Origin: Burkholderiales bacterium | GTDB lineage: Bacteria; Pseudomonadota; Gammaproteobacteria; Burkholderiales; SG8-41 | Direction: 5' to 3' | DNA: 64,000 nucleotides | Assembly (NCBI GenBank): GCA_019635015.1 | Contig: JAHCAG010000008.1 | Coordinates: 62,001 to 126,000 of the forward strand | In this document: in pieces, positions 28,596-37,637 of the stretch | How positions within the stretch are numbered: the stretch's first letter is position 1 | How the letters are laid out: each line of letters opens with the position of its first letter | Notes under the pieces: model-generated | What the model was told of the DNA's origin: nothing | The model's input: only the letters and a program-made list of their open reading frames with translations | Databases searched by the model: none | Translations under genes and position numbers: made by a program

Positions 28596-29744
28596 TTGAA
28601 ACCCATTGCCGTTGTCACCCTGCTGACGCTGGCCATGCAGGGCGGCCACATGGGCAGCCGCGTCGTCGCCTCGCTGCTTGCGCTGAGCCTTGGCGCCGGT
28701 CCGATGCTGATTGGCGTCCTGATCGCGTCCTACTCGATCTTCCAGCTCGGATTTGCGCTGGTCGTCGGCCGGATTTCCGACCGCTACGGCTCGCGCTGGC
28801 CGATGCTCGGCGGCACCATCGCCTTCGGCGCCGGCCTGGTGATCCCCGCGGTGTCGCCAACCCTGCCGGCGCTGTTCCTGTCGGCGCCGTTGATCGGCAT
28901 CGGTTTCGTGTTCTTCAACGTCGCGGTGCAGAACCTCGCCGGCACGCTCGGCACCGCCGCCGAGCGCACCCGCAACTTCTCCACGCTGAGCCTCGGCTAC
29001 TCCAGCGGCCACATGATCGGCCCCATCATTGCAGGCCTGATGATCGACCGCTACGGCTTCGGCCCCGCCTACATCGCATTCGCGGTGCTGACGCTGGGAC
29101 CGATACTGACGCTTGCGCTGAGCACCTCGCTGGGCGCCAGCGGCGCGCGCAAGGAGGCAACAGGCAGCAGCGCCTTCGACCTGCTGCGGGTACCCTCGCT
29201 GCGGCGGATGATCATCGTCAGCGGCCTGGTAACCACCGGCTGGGATCTCTACGTGTTCTATGTGCCGATCTACGGCCATTCAATCGGCCTCTCGGCATCG
29301 ACCATCGGCGCCATCCTCGGCGCCTTCGCCGCCGCCAGTTTCATCGTCCGCGTCGCGCTGCCGCTGCTGACCCGCCGCTACAGCGTGGAAACCGTGCTGG
29401 CCACAGCGATGTGCATCGCGGCCCTGCTGTTCCTGCCTTTCACCTTCATCCAGTTTGTGCCGGCACTGCTGGCGCTGTCCTTCGGCATCGGTCTCACGCT
29501 GGGCGTCAGCCAGCCACTGACGCTGAACCTGACCTACAACCGCTCCCCCGCAGGACGCTCCGGCGAAGTCACCGGACTGCGCCTGACCATCAACAACATC
29601 ACCCATATCGCGGTGCCGCTGGCCGCAGGGTCGGTCGGCGCCCTGCTCGGCATTGCGCCGGTGTTCTGGGCCAGCGCCGCAATCCTGCTCACCAGCGGCT
29701 GGCTTACTCACGGCGACCGCGAAGCACCTCAAGCACGGAAGTAA
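28596..29744 (+). CDS. MFS transporter
   Basis: About 382 residues with twelve predicted membrane segments. The loop-2/3 region FALVVGRISDRYGSRWPM is a clear MFS motif A (G-x-x-x-D-R-x-G-R/S-R), and QPLTLNLTYNRSPAGRSGEVTGLRLTINNITHIAVPLAAG lies in the second half. The start is probably TTG 28596 (MKPIAVVTLL), since an earlier in-frame TTG at 28542 lies inside the preceding terminator. The substrate is unknown, but the neighbourhood handles organic acids. It is followed by a terminator facing it from the tct genes. Confidence 0.78.
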   Translation: MKPIAVVTLLTLAMQGGHMGSRVVASLLALSLGAGPMLIGVLIASYSIFQLGFALVVGRISDRYGSRWPMLGGTIAFGAGLVIPAVSPTLPALFLSAPLIGIGFVFFNVAVQNLAGTLGTAAERTRNFSTLSLGYSSGHMIGPIIAGLMIDRYGFGPAYIAFAVLTLGPILTLALSTSLGASGARKEATGSSAFDLLRVPSLRRMIIVSGLVTTGWDLYVFYVPIYGHSIGLSASTIGAILGAFAAASFIVRVALPLLTRRYSVETVLATAMCIAALLFLPFTFIQFVPALLALSFGIGLTLGVSQPLTLNLTYNRSPAGRSGEVTGLRLTINNITHIAVPLAAGSVGALLGIAPVFWASAAILLTSGWLTHGDREAPQARK

Positions 29745-29787
29745 AGCGCAGGTTCCGCCAGCCCCGGCAGCGGTCAGCCGGCATTGC

Positions 29788-29822
29788 CAAAAAAAAACAC
29801 GCGGCACAGGCCGCGTGTCAGT
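29788..29822 (-). terminator. Terminator of the tctBA transcript (possibly bidirectional)
   Basis: ACACGCGGC (29797-29805) and GCCGCGTGT (29810-29818) form a 9-bp stem with a 4-nt loop. On the minus strand it is followed by a run of nine T; on the plus strand only by CAGTTTT. It therefore mainly ends leftward transcription from tctA, with some effect on the convergent MFS gene. Confidence 0.85.
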
Positions 29823-29874
29823 TTTGCTGCGATTCCGTCGCCGGTTGTCCGGCGTCTTAGTTCTCCCCCTTGTA

Positions 29875-31407
29875 CTATGCGGCCGGAGGCTCCTGGTAGG
29901 CCATCTCGCGCTTCTTGCGCACCGCCGGCAGCACCATCACCACCAGCAGCAGGATCGTCAGGCCGAGGAATACCGCGCTGATCGGGCGCGTGAAGAACAC
30001 GGTTGGATCGCCCCTCGAAATCAGCAGCGCGCGGCGCAGATTCTCCTCCATCAGCGGCCCGAGCACGAAGGCCAGGATCAGCGGCGCCGGCTCGCACTTC
30101 AGCTTCATGAAGACATAACCCATCAGCCCGAAGAACACCGTCATGTAGATGTCGAGATCGAGGTTGTTGACGCTGTAGACACCGATCGCCATGAAGGTCA
30201 GGATCGCCGGGAACAGGATGCGGTAGGGCACCGTCAGCAGCTTGACCCAGAGGCCGATCAGCGGCAGGTTCAGCACCACCAGCATTGCGTTGCCGATCCA
30301 CATGCTCGCGATCAGGCCCCAGAACAGCTCCGGACGCTGGGTCATCACCTGCGGACCGGGAGCGATGCCCTGGATGGTCAGCGCGCCGAGCATCAGCGCC
30401 ATCGTGCCGCTGCCCGGAATGCCGAGGGTCAGCGTCGGGATGAACGCGCACTGCGCGGCAGCGTTGTTGGCAGACTCCGGACCGGCCACGCCCTGGATGG
30501 CGCCCTTGCCGAACTCGTCCGGGTTCTTCGCCATCTTTTTCTCCATCGCATAGCTGGAGAACGCGCTGATCGTCGGACCCGCACCGGGCAGCGTGCCGAA
30601 GAACGCGCCGATCGCGGTGCCGCGGACGATCGGACCAACCGAGATCTTCAGATCGCGCATCGTCGGATACAGATGCTCGATCTTCTTGGTCAGCAGTTCC
30701 CGGCTGCTTGCTTCCGCACCCTTCTCGAGGTTGTTCAGAATCTCCGCGAAACCGAAGAGACCCATCGCCACCACGACAAAGCTGAGACCGTCCGCCAGAC
30801 CCGACATGCCGAAGGTGAAGCGCGACATGCCAGAGTTGACGTCCGTGCCGACGATACCGAAAAGCAGGCCGAGGAAAATCATGCCAATGGCCTTCAGCAT
30901 CGAACCGCTGGCCAGCACCGCCGAAGCGATCAGGCCCATGGACATCAGCGAGAAGTACTCCGGCGCGCCGAACTTCAGCGCAACCTCTGCCAGCGGCGGG
31001 CCGGCCAGCGCGATCAGCAGCGTGCAGACGGTGCCGGCAAAGAACGAACCAACCGCGGCAATCGCCAGGGCGGGACCGGCACGACCGTTCTTCGCCATCT
31101 GGTAACCGTCAAGGCAGGTCACCACCGAGGCCGATTCACCAGGCAGGTTCACCAGGATCGAAGTCGTCGAACCGCCATACTGCGTGCCGTAGTAGATACC
31201 GGCCAGCATGATCAGCGCGCCGACCGGCGGCAGGTTGAAGGTCGCCGGCAGCAGCATCGCGATCGCGGCCAGCGGACCGACGCCCGGCAGCACGCCGACC
31301 AGCGTGCCGACAAACACGCCGATGAAGCAGTACATCAGGTTCTGCAGCGAAACGGCTGTCTGGAAGCCCAACGCGAGGTTGGGCAGGAGTGCGGCTATGC
31401 TATCCAT
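29875..31407 (-). CDS. tctA: Tripartite tricarboxylate transporter permease, large subunit TctA
   Basis: A 510-residue membrane protein of the TctA (DUF112) family with about 12 membrane helices. Diagnostic motifs are VGVLPGVGPLAAIAMLLP, GIYYGTQYGGSTTSILVNLPGESASVVTCLDGYQMAKNGRAGPALAIAAVGSF, and FGTLPGAGPTISAFSSYAMEKK, with FIPTLTLGIPGSGTMALMLGAL. TctA is the transport pore, used with TctB and a periplasmic TctC receptor, driven by the ion gradient. Its ATG has GGAG 8 nt upstream and lies 4 bp after the tctB stop, so the two are co-translated. Confidence 0.95.
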   Translation of the reverse strand: MDSIAALLPNLALGFQTAVSLQNLMYCFIGVFVGTLVGVLPGVGPLAAIAMLLPATFNLPPVGALIMLAGIYYGTQYGGSTTSILVNLPGESASVVTCLDGYQMAKNGRAGPALAIAAVGSFFAGTVCTLLIALAGPPLAEVALKFGAPEYFSLMSMGLIASAVLASGSMLKAIGMIFLGLLFGIVGTDVNSGMSRFTFGMSGLADGLSFVVVAMGLFGFAEILNNLEKGAEASSRELLTKKIEHLYPTMRDLKISVGPIVRGTAIGAFFGTLPGAGPTISAFSSYAMEKKMAKNPDEFGKGAIQGVAGPESANNAAAQCAFIPTLTLGIPGSGTMALMLGALTIQGIAPGPQVMTQRPELFWGLIASMWIGNAMLVVLNLPLIGLWVKLLTVPYRILFPAILTFMAIGVYSVNNLDLDIYMTVFFGLMGYVFMKLKCEPAPLILAFVLGPLMEENLRRALLISRGDPTVFFTRPISAVFLGLTILLLVVMVLPAVRKKREMAYQEPPAA

Positions 31408-31411
31408 GTTT

Positions 31412-31858
31412 TTATCTCCACCACCAGAGCGGGAATGCCAGTTCCAGGCCCTTGATGAACAGTGCCCACGAACCGACGATCAGCACGATCGCCACGATGA
31501 TCGCCTCTTTCCAGCGATACTCCCTGCCGGCGGCAGACGCGAGTGTGACCATGACAAAAAGGGCAATGACGAATCCGACATTGTCGATGGCCCAGCCGAA
31601 GAATATGAACGCAAGGCTGATCAGCACCATCGCCTTCCAGGGCCACTTGCCGATGCCTGTGCCCTGATCCTTGAAGCCGGTCGCCGCAATCATCAATCCC
31701 AGCACGACCAGAATAATGCCGATCCATGTGGGAAAGTAGCCGGGCCCCATCCTCGCGGCGGTACCGAACGGATAATCCTGGGCGATGAATATCGCCAAGG
31801 CTCCGAAGGCGATGAACATGACACCGCCCCAGAAATCTTCCTGACTCGTGATTTTCAA
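31412..31858 (-). CDS. tctB: Tripartite tricarboxylate transporter small subunit TctB
   Basis: A 148-residue protein with four hydrophobic segments (DFWGGVMFIAFGALAIFIAQDYPFGTAARMGPGYFPTWIGIILVVLGLMIAATG; AMVLISLAFIFFGWAIDNVGFVIALFVMVTLASAAG; AIIVAIVLIVGSWALFIKGLELAFP), typical of TctB. The RMGPGYFP motif is the family signature. The best start is TTG 31858, preceded by GGAGGGAG. The receptor gene tctC lies upstream on the same strand but 475 bp away, so tctBA probably has its own promoter in that gap. Confidence 0.9.
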   Translation of the reverse strand: MKITSQEDFWGGVMFIAFGALAIFIAQDYPFGTAARMGPGYFPTWIGIILVVLGLMIAATGFKDQGTGIGKWPWKAMVLISLAFIFFGWAIDNVGFVIALFVMVTLASAAGREYRWKEAIIVAIVLIVGSWALFIKGLELAFPLWWWR

Positions 31859-32333
31859 CTGAACTCCCTCCTGATTTCAGAAACAGATACCGGGACGAAC
31901 TCCCCTCCCGGTCCGGTGTGCCGCTCACCTTGCTGGACTGCAGACCTGCTGCGGCAAAATACTGTCCGTGACTTCTTTATTTGACCCCTGAGTTATCAGG
32001 TTTATAGATTACGGAACGGGACTTTACACGAAGCATTCTGCCAAACAAAGCTTTTTTACCCTCTGTACTGTGCTTTTTTGCCCCTTGTATTGTGCGGTGC
32101 ACCATGCGCTTTTGCAGTCCGCGCAAGGTGGTCGCGCAACACGGAACACGCTCTCGGGCGGCGCGGATTCTAAGATGCGAGACTTTCGCGAGGCTTTCAT
32201 TGCTGCGTTTATTTTCCGCAGGCATTTTCGCCCCCCTGCGCAACGCTGTGTGCCGGGAAAAACGCACTTCACGACAAGCGCCGGGCAAACGATGCGCAGG
32301 CATGGTGCATGGCCTGCAGCCCACGCACCATTC
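31859..32333. other. 475-bp non-coding gap between tctC and tctBA
   Basis: No gene is supported here; an open frame of 115 codons on the minus strand (31977-32324) has a basic, family-free composition and no ribosome site. The stretch is more AT-rich than its neighbours, holds a tandem 22-bp repeat (32050-32093) and a small hairpin (CCTGA-TAAC-TCAGG) near 31985-31999. It probably carries the tctBA promoter and leader. Confidence 0.5.
32050..32093. repeat. Two imperfect tandem 22-bp repeats in the tctBA leader
   Basis: Unit 1 (32050-32071) and unit 2 (32072-32093) match at 18 of 22 positions, and all four differences are transitions. Both read GCTTTTTT-R-CCC-N4-GTA-Y-TGT. The 22-bp (two helical turn) period places both copies on one DNA face, as expected for a regulator dimer pair; this is inference. 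Confidence 0.6.
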
Positions 32334-33317
32334 TCAATCCATCATGTCCACGCGTCCGGACTTGATCAGCATGCGCAGCTTGCCGGCCTCGTCATTGATG
32401 AACCTGCCCAAATCTTCCGGCGTGCCACCAGCCTTGACCAGCCCGAGCTGATCCAGCCGCGCCTGGACATCGGACATCTGCAGCACACGATTCATCTCGG
32501 CGTTCAGACGATTGACAATGGCGCGCGGCGTTTTGGCCGGAACCTGCACGCCGAACCACACGGTGGCCTCCGCATTCCTGATGCCCTCTTCCGCCAGCGT
32601 CGGCACGTTCGGAATCACGGCCTGACGTGCGGGCGCTGCAACGGCCAGCACCTTGATGCGTCCGGCCTTGATGTGCGCATCGCCGCTGACCACCGTGGTG
32701 TAGGTGACATCGACACGCCCGCCCATGACGTCAGTCAGCGCCGGCGCAGTCCCTTTGTACGGGACATGCACGATATTGGCGCCGGTCGCCGCGCCGAACA
32801 GCGCGAGGCCGATATGCAGGCTGCTGCCGTTGCCGGATGAAGCCCAGGTCAGCTTTCCGGGATTGGCCTTGGCATGGGCCAGCAGTTCGCGGCCGTTGTT
32901 GGGGCCGAATTTCGGGCTGGCGACGATGATCAGCGGTGAATATCCGATGAAAAACACCGGCGCGAAATCGTTCATCTGGTAAGGCGATTTGCGCCGCATG
33001 ATGATGTTGTTGACGCTGGGCCCCGGATTGGCGTGCAGCAGGGTGTAGCCGTCGGGCGCGGCCTCCGCCGCGATCTGTGCGCCGATCGATCCGCCGGCGC
33101 CGGACCGGTTGTCGATGACGAACTGCTGCCCCAGGCCTTCGGACATTTTGTGCGCAAACAGCCGCGCCGTGATGTCGTTCGAGGCGCCCGGCGGGAAAGG
33201 CACGATCCAGCGCACCGGACGCTCGGGATAGGCGGACGCGCCCTGCGCGGCTGCATCCGGCAGCGCAAGCTGCGTGAGTCCCAGGGCGGCAAGTGCCGCG
33301 AACAGATTCCGTTTCAT
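32334..33317 (-). CDS. tctC: Bug/TctC-family periplasmic carboxylate-binding protein
   Basis: A 327-residue secreted receptor. The signal peptide MKRNLFAALAALGLTQLALPDAAAQG is followed by the Bug pattern YPERPVRWIVPFPPGASNDITARLFA, the ligand-loop GQQFVIDNRSGAGGSIGAQIAAEAAPDGYTLLHAN, and later VHVPYKGTAPALTDVMGGRVDVTYTT. Bug proteins clamp dicarboxylates or other small organic anions. It is upstream of tctBA, so it is the best candidate receptor for that transporter. ATG 33317 follows GAGGAGGAG; the frame extends to 33341 but without that support. Confidence 0.92.
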   Translation of the reverse strand: MKRNLFAALAALGLTQLALPDAAAQGASAYPERPVRWIVPFPPGASNDITARLFAHKMSEGLGQQFVIDNRSGAGGSIGAQIAAEAAPDGYTLLHANPGPSVNNIIMRRKSPYQMNDFAPVFFIGYSPLIIVASPKFGPNNGRELLAHAKANPGKLTWASSGNGSSLHIGLALFGAATGANIVHVPYKGTAPALTDVMGGRVDVTYTTVVSGDAHIKAGRIKVLAVAAPARQAVIPNVPTLAEEGIRNAEATVWFGVQVPAKTPRAIVNRLNAEMNRVLQMSDVQARLDQLGLVKAGGTPEDLGRFINDEAGKLRMLIKSGRVDMMD

Positions 33318-33365
33318 GGCCGGTCTCCTCCTCGTTGTCAATGCCGCAGTGCCGCGGCCTTATCC

Positions 33366-34343
33366 TCAGGCGCGCGTCAGCGCGTCCGGGTTGATCACGT
33401 TCACCGGCTTGCCGCCGGCATAGGCGATGATCTGGTCAAAGATGCTGCTGAATATGCGCTCATAACCCGCGCGCTCGACATAACCGATGTGCGGCGTGCA
33501 CAGGGCATTGTCCAGTTTCAGCAGCGGATGGTTCGCCCCCAGCACCGGCTCGTCCTCGAACACGTCGACGGCCGCCATGCCCGGCCGCCCCAGCTGCAGC
33601 GCTTTTTCGAGGGCACCCGGTTCGACCAGTCCGGCGCGGCTGGTATTGACGATCAGCGCCGTGGGTTTCATCCGCGCCAGGTCCGCGGCGGACACGATGC
33701 CACGGGTCTCGGCGATCAGCCGCAGGTGCAGTGAAATCACGTCGCTCTCCTCGAAGAAAGCCTCCTTGCTGCGTGCGGCGGCATAACCGTCGGCCCGCGC
33801 CCGCGCCAGCGAGGCCTCGCGCGCCCACACCAGCACCTTCATGCCGAAAGCCTTGCCGTAGCCGGCAATCACCGCACCGATGCGGCCGTAGCCGTAGACG
33901 CCCAGCGTCTTGCCGCGCAGGCCATGCCCCACCGTCGACTGCCAGCGTCCCGCCTTCAGCGCCGCCACCTCCTGCGGGATATTGCGCATCGCGGCAATGA
34001 TCAGCCCCCAGGTCAGTTCGGCGGTGGCGTACGAAGGCTGCCCCGGATGCAGGTTGCTGCACAACAGGATGCCCTGTTTCGTCAGCGCCGGCACATCGAC
34101 ATGCGGATACACGCTGTGGTGGCTGACCAGTTTGAGTTTTTTCAGGCGTTCGATCAACGGCGCGCGGATCGGTGTGCGCTCGCGGATCATCACCAGCGCC
34201 TCGGTGTCCTGCAGGCGTTTCGCCAGCGTGTCGACGTCCTTTGTGTGATCGTTCCAGATCGTCACCTCATGGCCCTGCAGTTTGGCAAAGCAGTCGAGTG
34301 TGCGCACGACATCCTGGTAATCATCAAGAATTGCGATTTTCAT
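33366..34343 (-). CDS. D-isomer-specific 2-hydroxyacid dehydrogenase
   Basis: A 325-residue protein of the D-2-hydroxyacid dehydrogenase family. The nucleotide-binding [30 protein letters not shown] and the catalytic Arg ([14 protein letters not shown]), Glu (VDVFEDEP) and His ([14 protein letters not shown]) are all present. Relatives act on glycerate, lactate, phosphoglycerate or hydroxypyruvate; the short variant TPHIGYVE resembles a group found beside Bug/tct genes. It lies 48 bp upstream of tctC and is co-directional with the lyase gene before it, so the block probably handles an imported hydroxyacid. Confidence 0.88.
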   Translation of the reverse strand: MKIAILDDYQDVVRTLDCFAKLQGHEVTIWNDHTKDVDTLAKRLQDTEALVMIRERTPIRAPLIERLKKLKLVSHHSVYPHVDVPALTKQGILLCSNLHPGQPSYATAELTWGLIIAAMRNIPQEVAALKAGRWQSTVGHGLRGKTLGVYGYGRIGAVIAGYGKAFGMKVLVWAREASLARARADGYAAARSKEAFFEESDVISLHLRLIAETRGIVSAADLARMKPTALIVNTSRAGLVEPGALEKALQLGRPGMAAVDVFEDEPVLGANHPLLKLDNALCTPHIGYVERAGYERIFSSIFDQIIAYAGGKPVNVINPDALTRA

Positions 34344-34385
34344 TCACGACGCTCCGGAAATCATTCAGGTATTTGTTTATATTGA

Positions 34386-35750
34386 CTATTTAAGCCAACC
34401 GCTGGCTTGCTGTGCCGCCACCACCTCGTCGACGATCTCCGGCGCGCGGCCGACATAAGTGGTCGGATCCAGCGCAGCCTTCAGTTCCGCCGCCGACAAG
34501 GCCGCCTTGACCTGGGCATTTTTCATCAGCGCGCTTTCGAAGGAAATGCCGTTTTCGATGCCGTGCATGGATATCTCGTAGACCAGGTCATGCGCCGTCT
34601 GTTTGCCGACCTTTTCCGACAATACAAACATCACGCGCTCCGACAGCAGGAAGCCGCCGAGGCGGTCAAGGTTTTCGCGCATCTGCTTCACATCGACATG
34701 CAGGCCTTCCAGCACGTATTTCATGATTGCCAGCATGCCGCCCATGATCAGGCAGGACTCCGGGATCGCCTTCCACTCGCCGCGCCAGGCCGAACCGTCG
34801 CGTTCGTGTTCGATCAGCATCGACTCCAGCATGTAGGGCACGTTGTAACGCAGCGCGCGGCTGGCGCCGACCACGGCTTCGCAGCTCGAGGGATTGCGCT
34901 TGTGCGGCATGGTTGATGATCCGACCTTGCCGGCGCTGAAGGGCTCGTAGAGTTCGCCGATCTCGGTGTGTTCGAGGATGATGATCTCGTTGGCGATCTT
35001 CGCCAGCGTCGAGCTGATCAGCCCGAGCAGGTTGACGTACTCGGCGAAACGGTCGCGCGCCGGCTGCCAGTTGATGTCGGCAACGCCGAGGCCGAGCCGC
35101 TTCATCAGCCGCTGCTCCAGTTCCTTCGCCTTCGGGCCAAACGACGCCTGGGTGCCGACCGCACCGACCATGCCGCCGACAAACACCCGCGGCTCGACTT
35201 CACGCATGCGTTCATAGTGGCGCCCCATTTCCGACAGCCAGATCGCCGCCTTGTGGCCGAAGGTGATCGGCAGCGCCTGCACGCCGTGCGAACGCCCGGC
35301 CATGGGCGTATCGCGGTGCGCCTCACAGAGCTTCACCAGCGCGTTGCCGATGGCCTTCATGTCGCGCAGGTAGATCGCATGCGCCTCCTTGATCTGCAGC
35401 ATCACCGCGGTGTCGAGCACGTCCTGGGTGGTCGGACCGAAGTGGATGTATTCGCCCTGGCCCCCCTGGCACAGCTTCTGCACCGCCTTCACCGCCGGCA
35501 CCAGCGGATGCTTGATGCGGCGGATTTCCGCGGAAACCGCGTCGATGTCGATTTTCGAGATGCTGGCGTTGGCAGCAATATCCGCAGCCGCCGCCTTCGG
35601 GATGATGCCCAGCTCGCCCTGCTCGATGGCCAGCGCCGCCTCGAAATCAAGCCACTTCTGCACGCGGTTGTGGTCGTTGAATATGGCGCGCAGTTCGTCC
35701 GTGCTCCACAGATGCTTGATCAATGCGTCGTCAAATACTCCGGATACCAT
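34386..35750 (-). CDS. Fumarase/aspartase-superfamily lyase (adenylosuccinate-lyase-like)
   Basis: A 454-residue protein with the superfamily signature GSSTMPHKRNPSSCEAVVGASRALRYN and the His-containing block TPMAGRSHGVQALPITFGHK, plus GEYIHFGPTTQDVLDTA. The catalytic base Ser is in the GSS of the signature. Sequence features are closest to adenylosuccinate lyase and 3-carboxymuconate cycloisomerase-type proteins, but it has no purine-gene neighbours. Its place in the tct block suggests beta-elimination of an imported carboxylate (inference). ATG 35750 follows GGAGG with 5-nt spacing. Confidence 0.82.
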   Translation of the reverse strand: MVSGVFDDALIKHLWSTDELRAIFNDHNRVQKWLDFEAALAIEQGELGIIPKAAAADIAANASISKIDIDAVSAEIRRIKHPLVPAVKAVQKLCQGGQGEYIHFGPTTQDVLDTAVMLQIKEAHAIYLRDMKAIGNALVKLCEAHRDTPMAGRSHGVQALPITFGHKAAIWLSEMGRHYERMREVEPRVFVGGMVGAVGTQASFGPKAKELEQRLMKRLGLGVADINWQPARDRFAEYVNLLGLISSTLAKIANEIIILEHTEIGELYEPFSAGKVGSSTMPHKRNPSSCEAVVGASRALRYNVPYMLESMLIEHERDGSAWRGEWKAIPESCLIMGGMLAIMKYVLEGLHVDVKQMRENLDRLGGFLLSERVMFVLSEKVGKQTAHDLVYEISMHGIENGISFESALMKNAQVKAALSAAELKAALDPTTYVGRAPEIVDEVVAAQQASGWLK

Positions 35751-35781
35751 CACAACCTCCAGTCGGTTTGCGTTTTACAGG

Positions 35782-36687
35782 TCAGGCGGCCAGCGCGCGG
35801 TTTTCCGGAACGTTCATGAACGATTCCATCGCATGCCAGAACTTGTGGCGGTTGATGCCCAGCGTCGCGGCATGGGCAAGGCCTGACACGAACACGAACT
35901 GCTTGTCCTTGCTCGGCAACTTGCCGAAAAAATCGAGCAGGTCGGGCTCGGCCGCAATGCCGTCGTACTCGCCACGGATGATGCACACCGGACAGGTGAT
36001 CTTCACCGGATCAATCACCGGCAGGTTTGCGCACATGTCGAGATAGGTGCCGGTGGGCACCGAGTCACCCAGCGGCAGCTCGGCATCGGCCAGCGCGTCG
36101 GCGGCGATCATCTCCGAAGTGCCAGGCTTGTCGCGGGTGAACATGCTGTGGATGAAGGCGCGGTCGACCTTGCGCCGCGGGCTGGCGCGGTATTCCTCCA
36201 CTTTCTCGCGGCGCTTGACCAGCGTCGGCGAACCCTCGCCGGTGTAGACCAGCGCCGACACCATCAGCCGTTTGACGCGGCCGGGATTCTGCTGCGCGTA
36301 CAGGGCCGCGCGCAGCGCACCCGAAGAGCCGCCGTACATGCAAACCTCGCGTGCGCCGGTTTCGCGTTCGACGATCTGCATCGCCGCGGCGAGATCCTGC
36401 GCGCCGGAGGCAATATCGGAATTGCTGTCGGTGCGGTCCGAGCGGCCGTAACCTTCGTGGTCCACGGTCCACACGTCGTAACCGAGACCGGCAAAATGAT
36501 CCATCAGGGAATAGTCGCTGCGCCCCGGCACGCTGAGGTCGAAACTGGAACGGCCGGAGGCCGAGGAGCCGTGCACCAGGAACAGCACCGGCGCGCCATT
36601 GGGTGAGTCCGCTGCGCGCTTGCGGTACACATACAGCTTGACCTTGCCTTTTTGCGCCTGGTATTCCCCGGCCCTGATCTGCGTCAT
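35782..36687 (-). CDS. Alpha/beta hydrolase
   Basis: A 301-residue hydrolase. The oxyanion loop VLFLVHGSSASGRSSFDL, VWTVDHEGYGRSDRT, the nucleophile motif MYGGSSGALRAALYAQ, the acid in CIIRGEYDGIAAEPDLLDFF and His in FVSGLAHAATLGINRHKFWHAM are visible. The nucleophile elbow GGSSG is slightly unusual (GxSxG with Ser next to Ser). It is preceded in the same direction by the lyase and dehydrogenase genes (31 bp gap), so it belongs to the carboxylate block; a possible role is opening an ester or lactone. ATG 36687 fits; an earlier open extension to 36789 does not. Confidence 0.82.
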   Translation of the reverse strand: MTQIRAGEYQAQKGKVKLYVYRKRAADSPNGAPVLFLVHGSSASGRSSFDLSVPGRSDYSLMDHFAGLGYDVWTVDHEGYGRSDRTDSNSDIASGAQDLAAAMQIVERETGAREVCMYGGSSGALRAALYAQQNPGRVKRLMVSALVYTGEGSPTLVKRREKVEEYRASPRRKVDRAFIHSMFTRDKPGTSEMIAADALADAELPLGDSVPTGTYLDMCANLPVIDPVKITCPVCIIRGEYDGIAAEPDLLDFFGKLPSKDKQFVFVSGLAHAATLGINRHKFWHAMESFMNVPENRALAA

Positions 36688-36806
36688 GCGATGCTCCGTT
36701 CCGTTAATTGAGCGCCGATTATCGCACCGCGGGCCCGGCCACCGCCGCGCAGTCCGAATGCTGGGCGCAGTGTACACTCGCGGCATCAACCGTCACGGAG
36801 CACACC

Positions 36807-37637
36807 ATGGGCGCTGCACCCTCGAAAATCGTCAGCCTGTCCGCGCTGGCCGGCCTTGTTCCGGACGGCAGCGCGCTGGGACTCGGCGGCGTATTCCTGC
36901 ATCGCGGGCCTTTCGCGCTGGTGCGCGAACTGGTCCGCCAGCAGCGCCAGCGCCTCGAGATCATCAAACCCTCCCCCGGCTACGACCTCGACCTGCTGTG
37001 CCGTGCCGGAGCAGTGACCAGAGTGCGTGCCGGCATCGTCGCCATGGAGGGCAATTTCGGCATGGCACGCTGGTACCGCAAGGCCATCGAGCGCAAGGAA
37101 GCACACCTTGAAGAGCATGCCTGAATAACCCTCGTCTCGGGGCTGCGTGCAGCCTCCTTCGGAATTCCCTTCCAGCCGGTCGCCGGCGTGCATGGCAGCG
37201 AACTCGCGCGCATCAACAACTGGCAGACCGTGCGTGATCCCTACGGCTCAGGCAAGGATGTTTATGTGATTCCGGCAGTCCGGCCCGATATCGCGGTAAT
37301 CCACGCCGCCGAGGTCGATGCAGAGGGCAATGCCCGCGTCTACGGCTCGCCGTTCTGGGACCATCCGCTGACACGCGCGGCAAAACGCGTGCTGGTCACC
37401 GCGGAAAAACTGGTGTCCACCGACCGCCTTCGTGAACAGCCGGAACTGACCCTGGTGCCGGGATTCATGGTCGAAGCCGCTGCTGTCGTGCCGCAGGGCG
37501 CCTGGCCGGGCTCGATGCACCCGTACTACGATATCGATTATCCGGCAGTGGAGCACTACATGCAGGATGCCGGCGGCGTGCTGGAAAAACACCTGGCGGA
37601 TGCGCCGGAATTCGGCAATCAGAAAAAATGCCCCTGA
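36807..37637 (+). pseudogene. CoA-transferase subunit A with a single in-frame TGA at codon 106
   Basis: The frame from ATG 36807 encodes the family-I CoA-transferase alpha subunit: LVPDGSALGLGGVFLHRGPFALVRELVRQ, GYDLDLLCRAGAVTRVRAG, EGNFGMARWYRKAIERKEAHLEEHA, then a TGA (37122-37124). The same frame continues ITLVSGLRAASFGIPFQPVA, GVHGSELARINNWQTVRDPYG, IAVIHAAEVDAEGNARVYGS to 37637. Except for that TGA the gene is intact (277 codons) and reads in frame on both sides, so no indel is needed. GGAG is 6 nt upstream of the start. The subunit B gene follows after a DNA glycosylase gene. Likely a nonsense mutation or assembly error; recoding is possible but unproven. Confidence 0.75.

Noticed and set aside
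29653-31455. A 600-codon plus-strand frame over tctA
   Set aside because: Its product is Arg/Gln/His-rich low-complexity, an antisense shadow of the clear TctA coding frame.
31977-32324. A 115-codon minus-strand frame between tctC and tctB
   Set aside because: Basic, family-free, no ribosome site; better read as the leader region with tandem repeats.
37122-37156. Firm selenocysteine call at the CoA-transferase TGA
   Set aside because: The hairpin fits loosely but such stems are common in GC-rich DNA, no selenoprotein family of this type is known to me, and no sel gene is in the window; kept only as a testable alternative.
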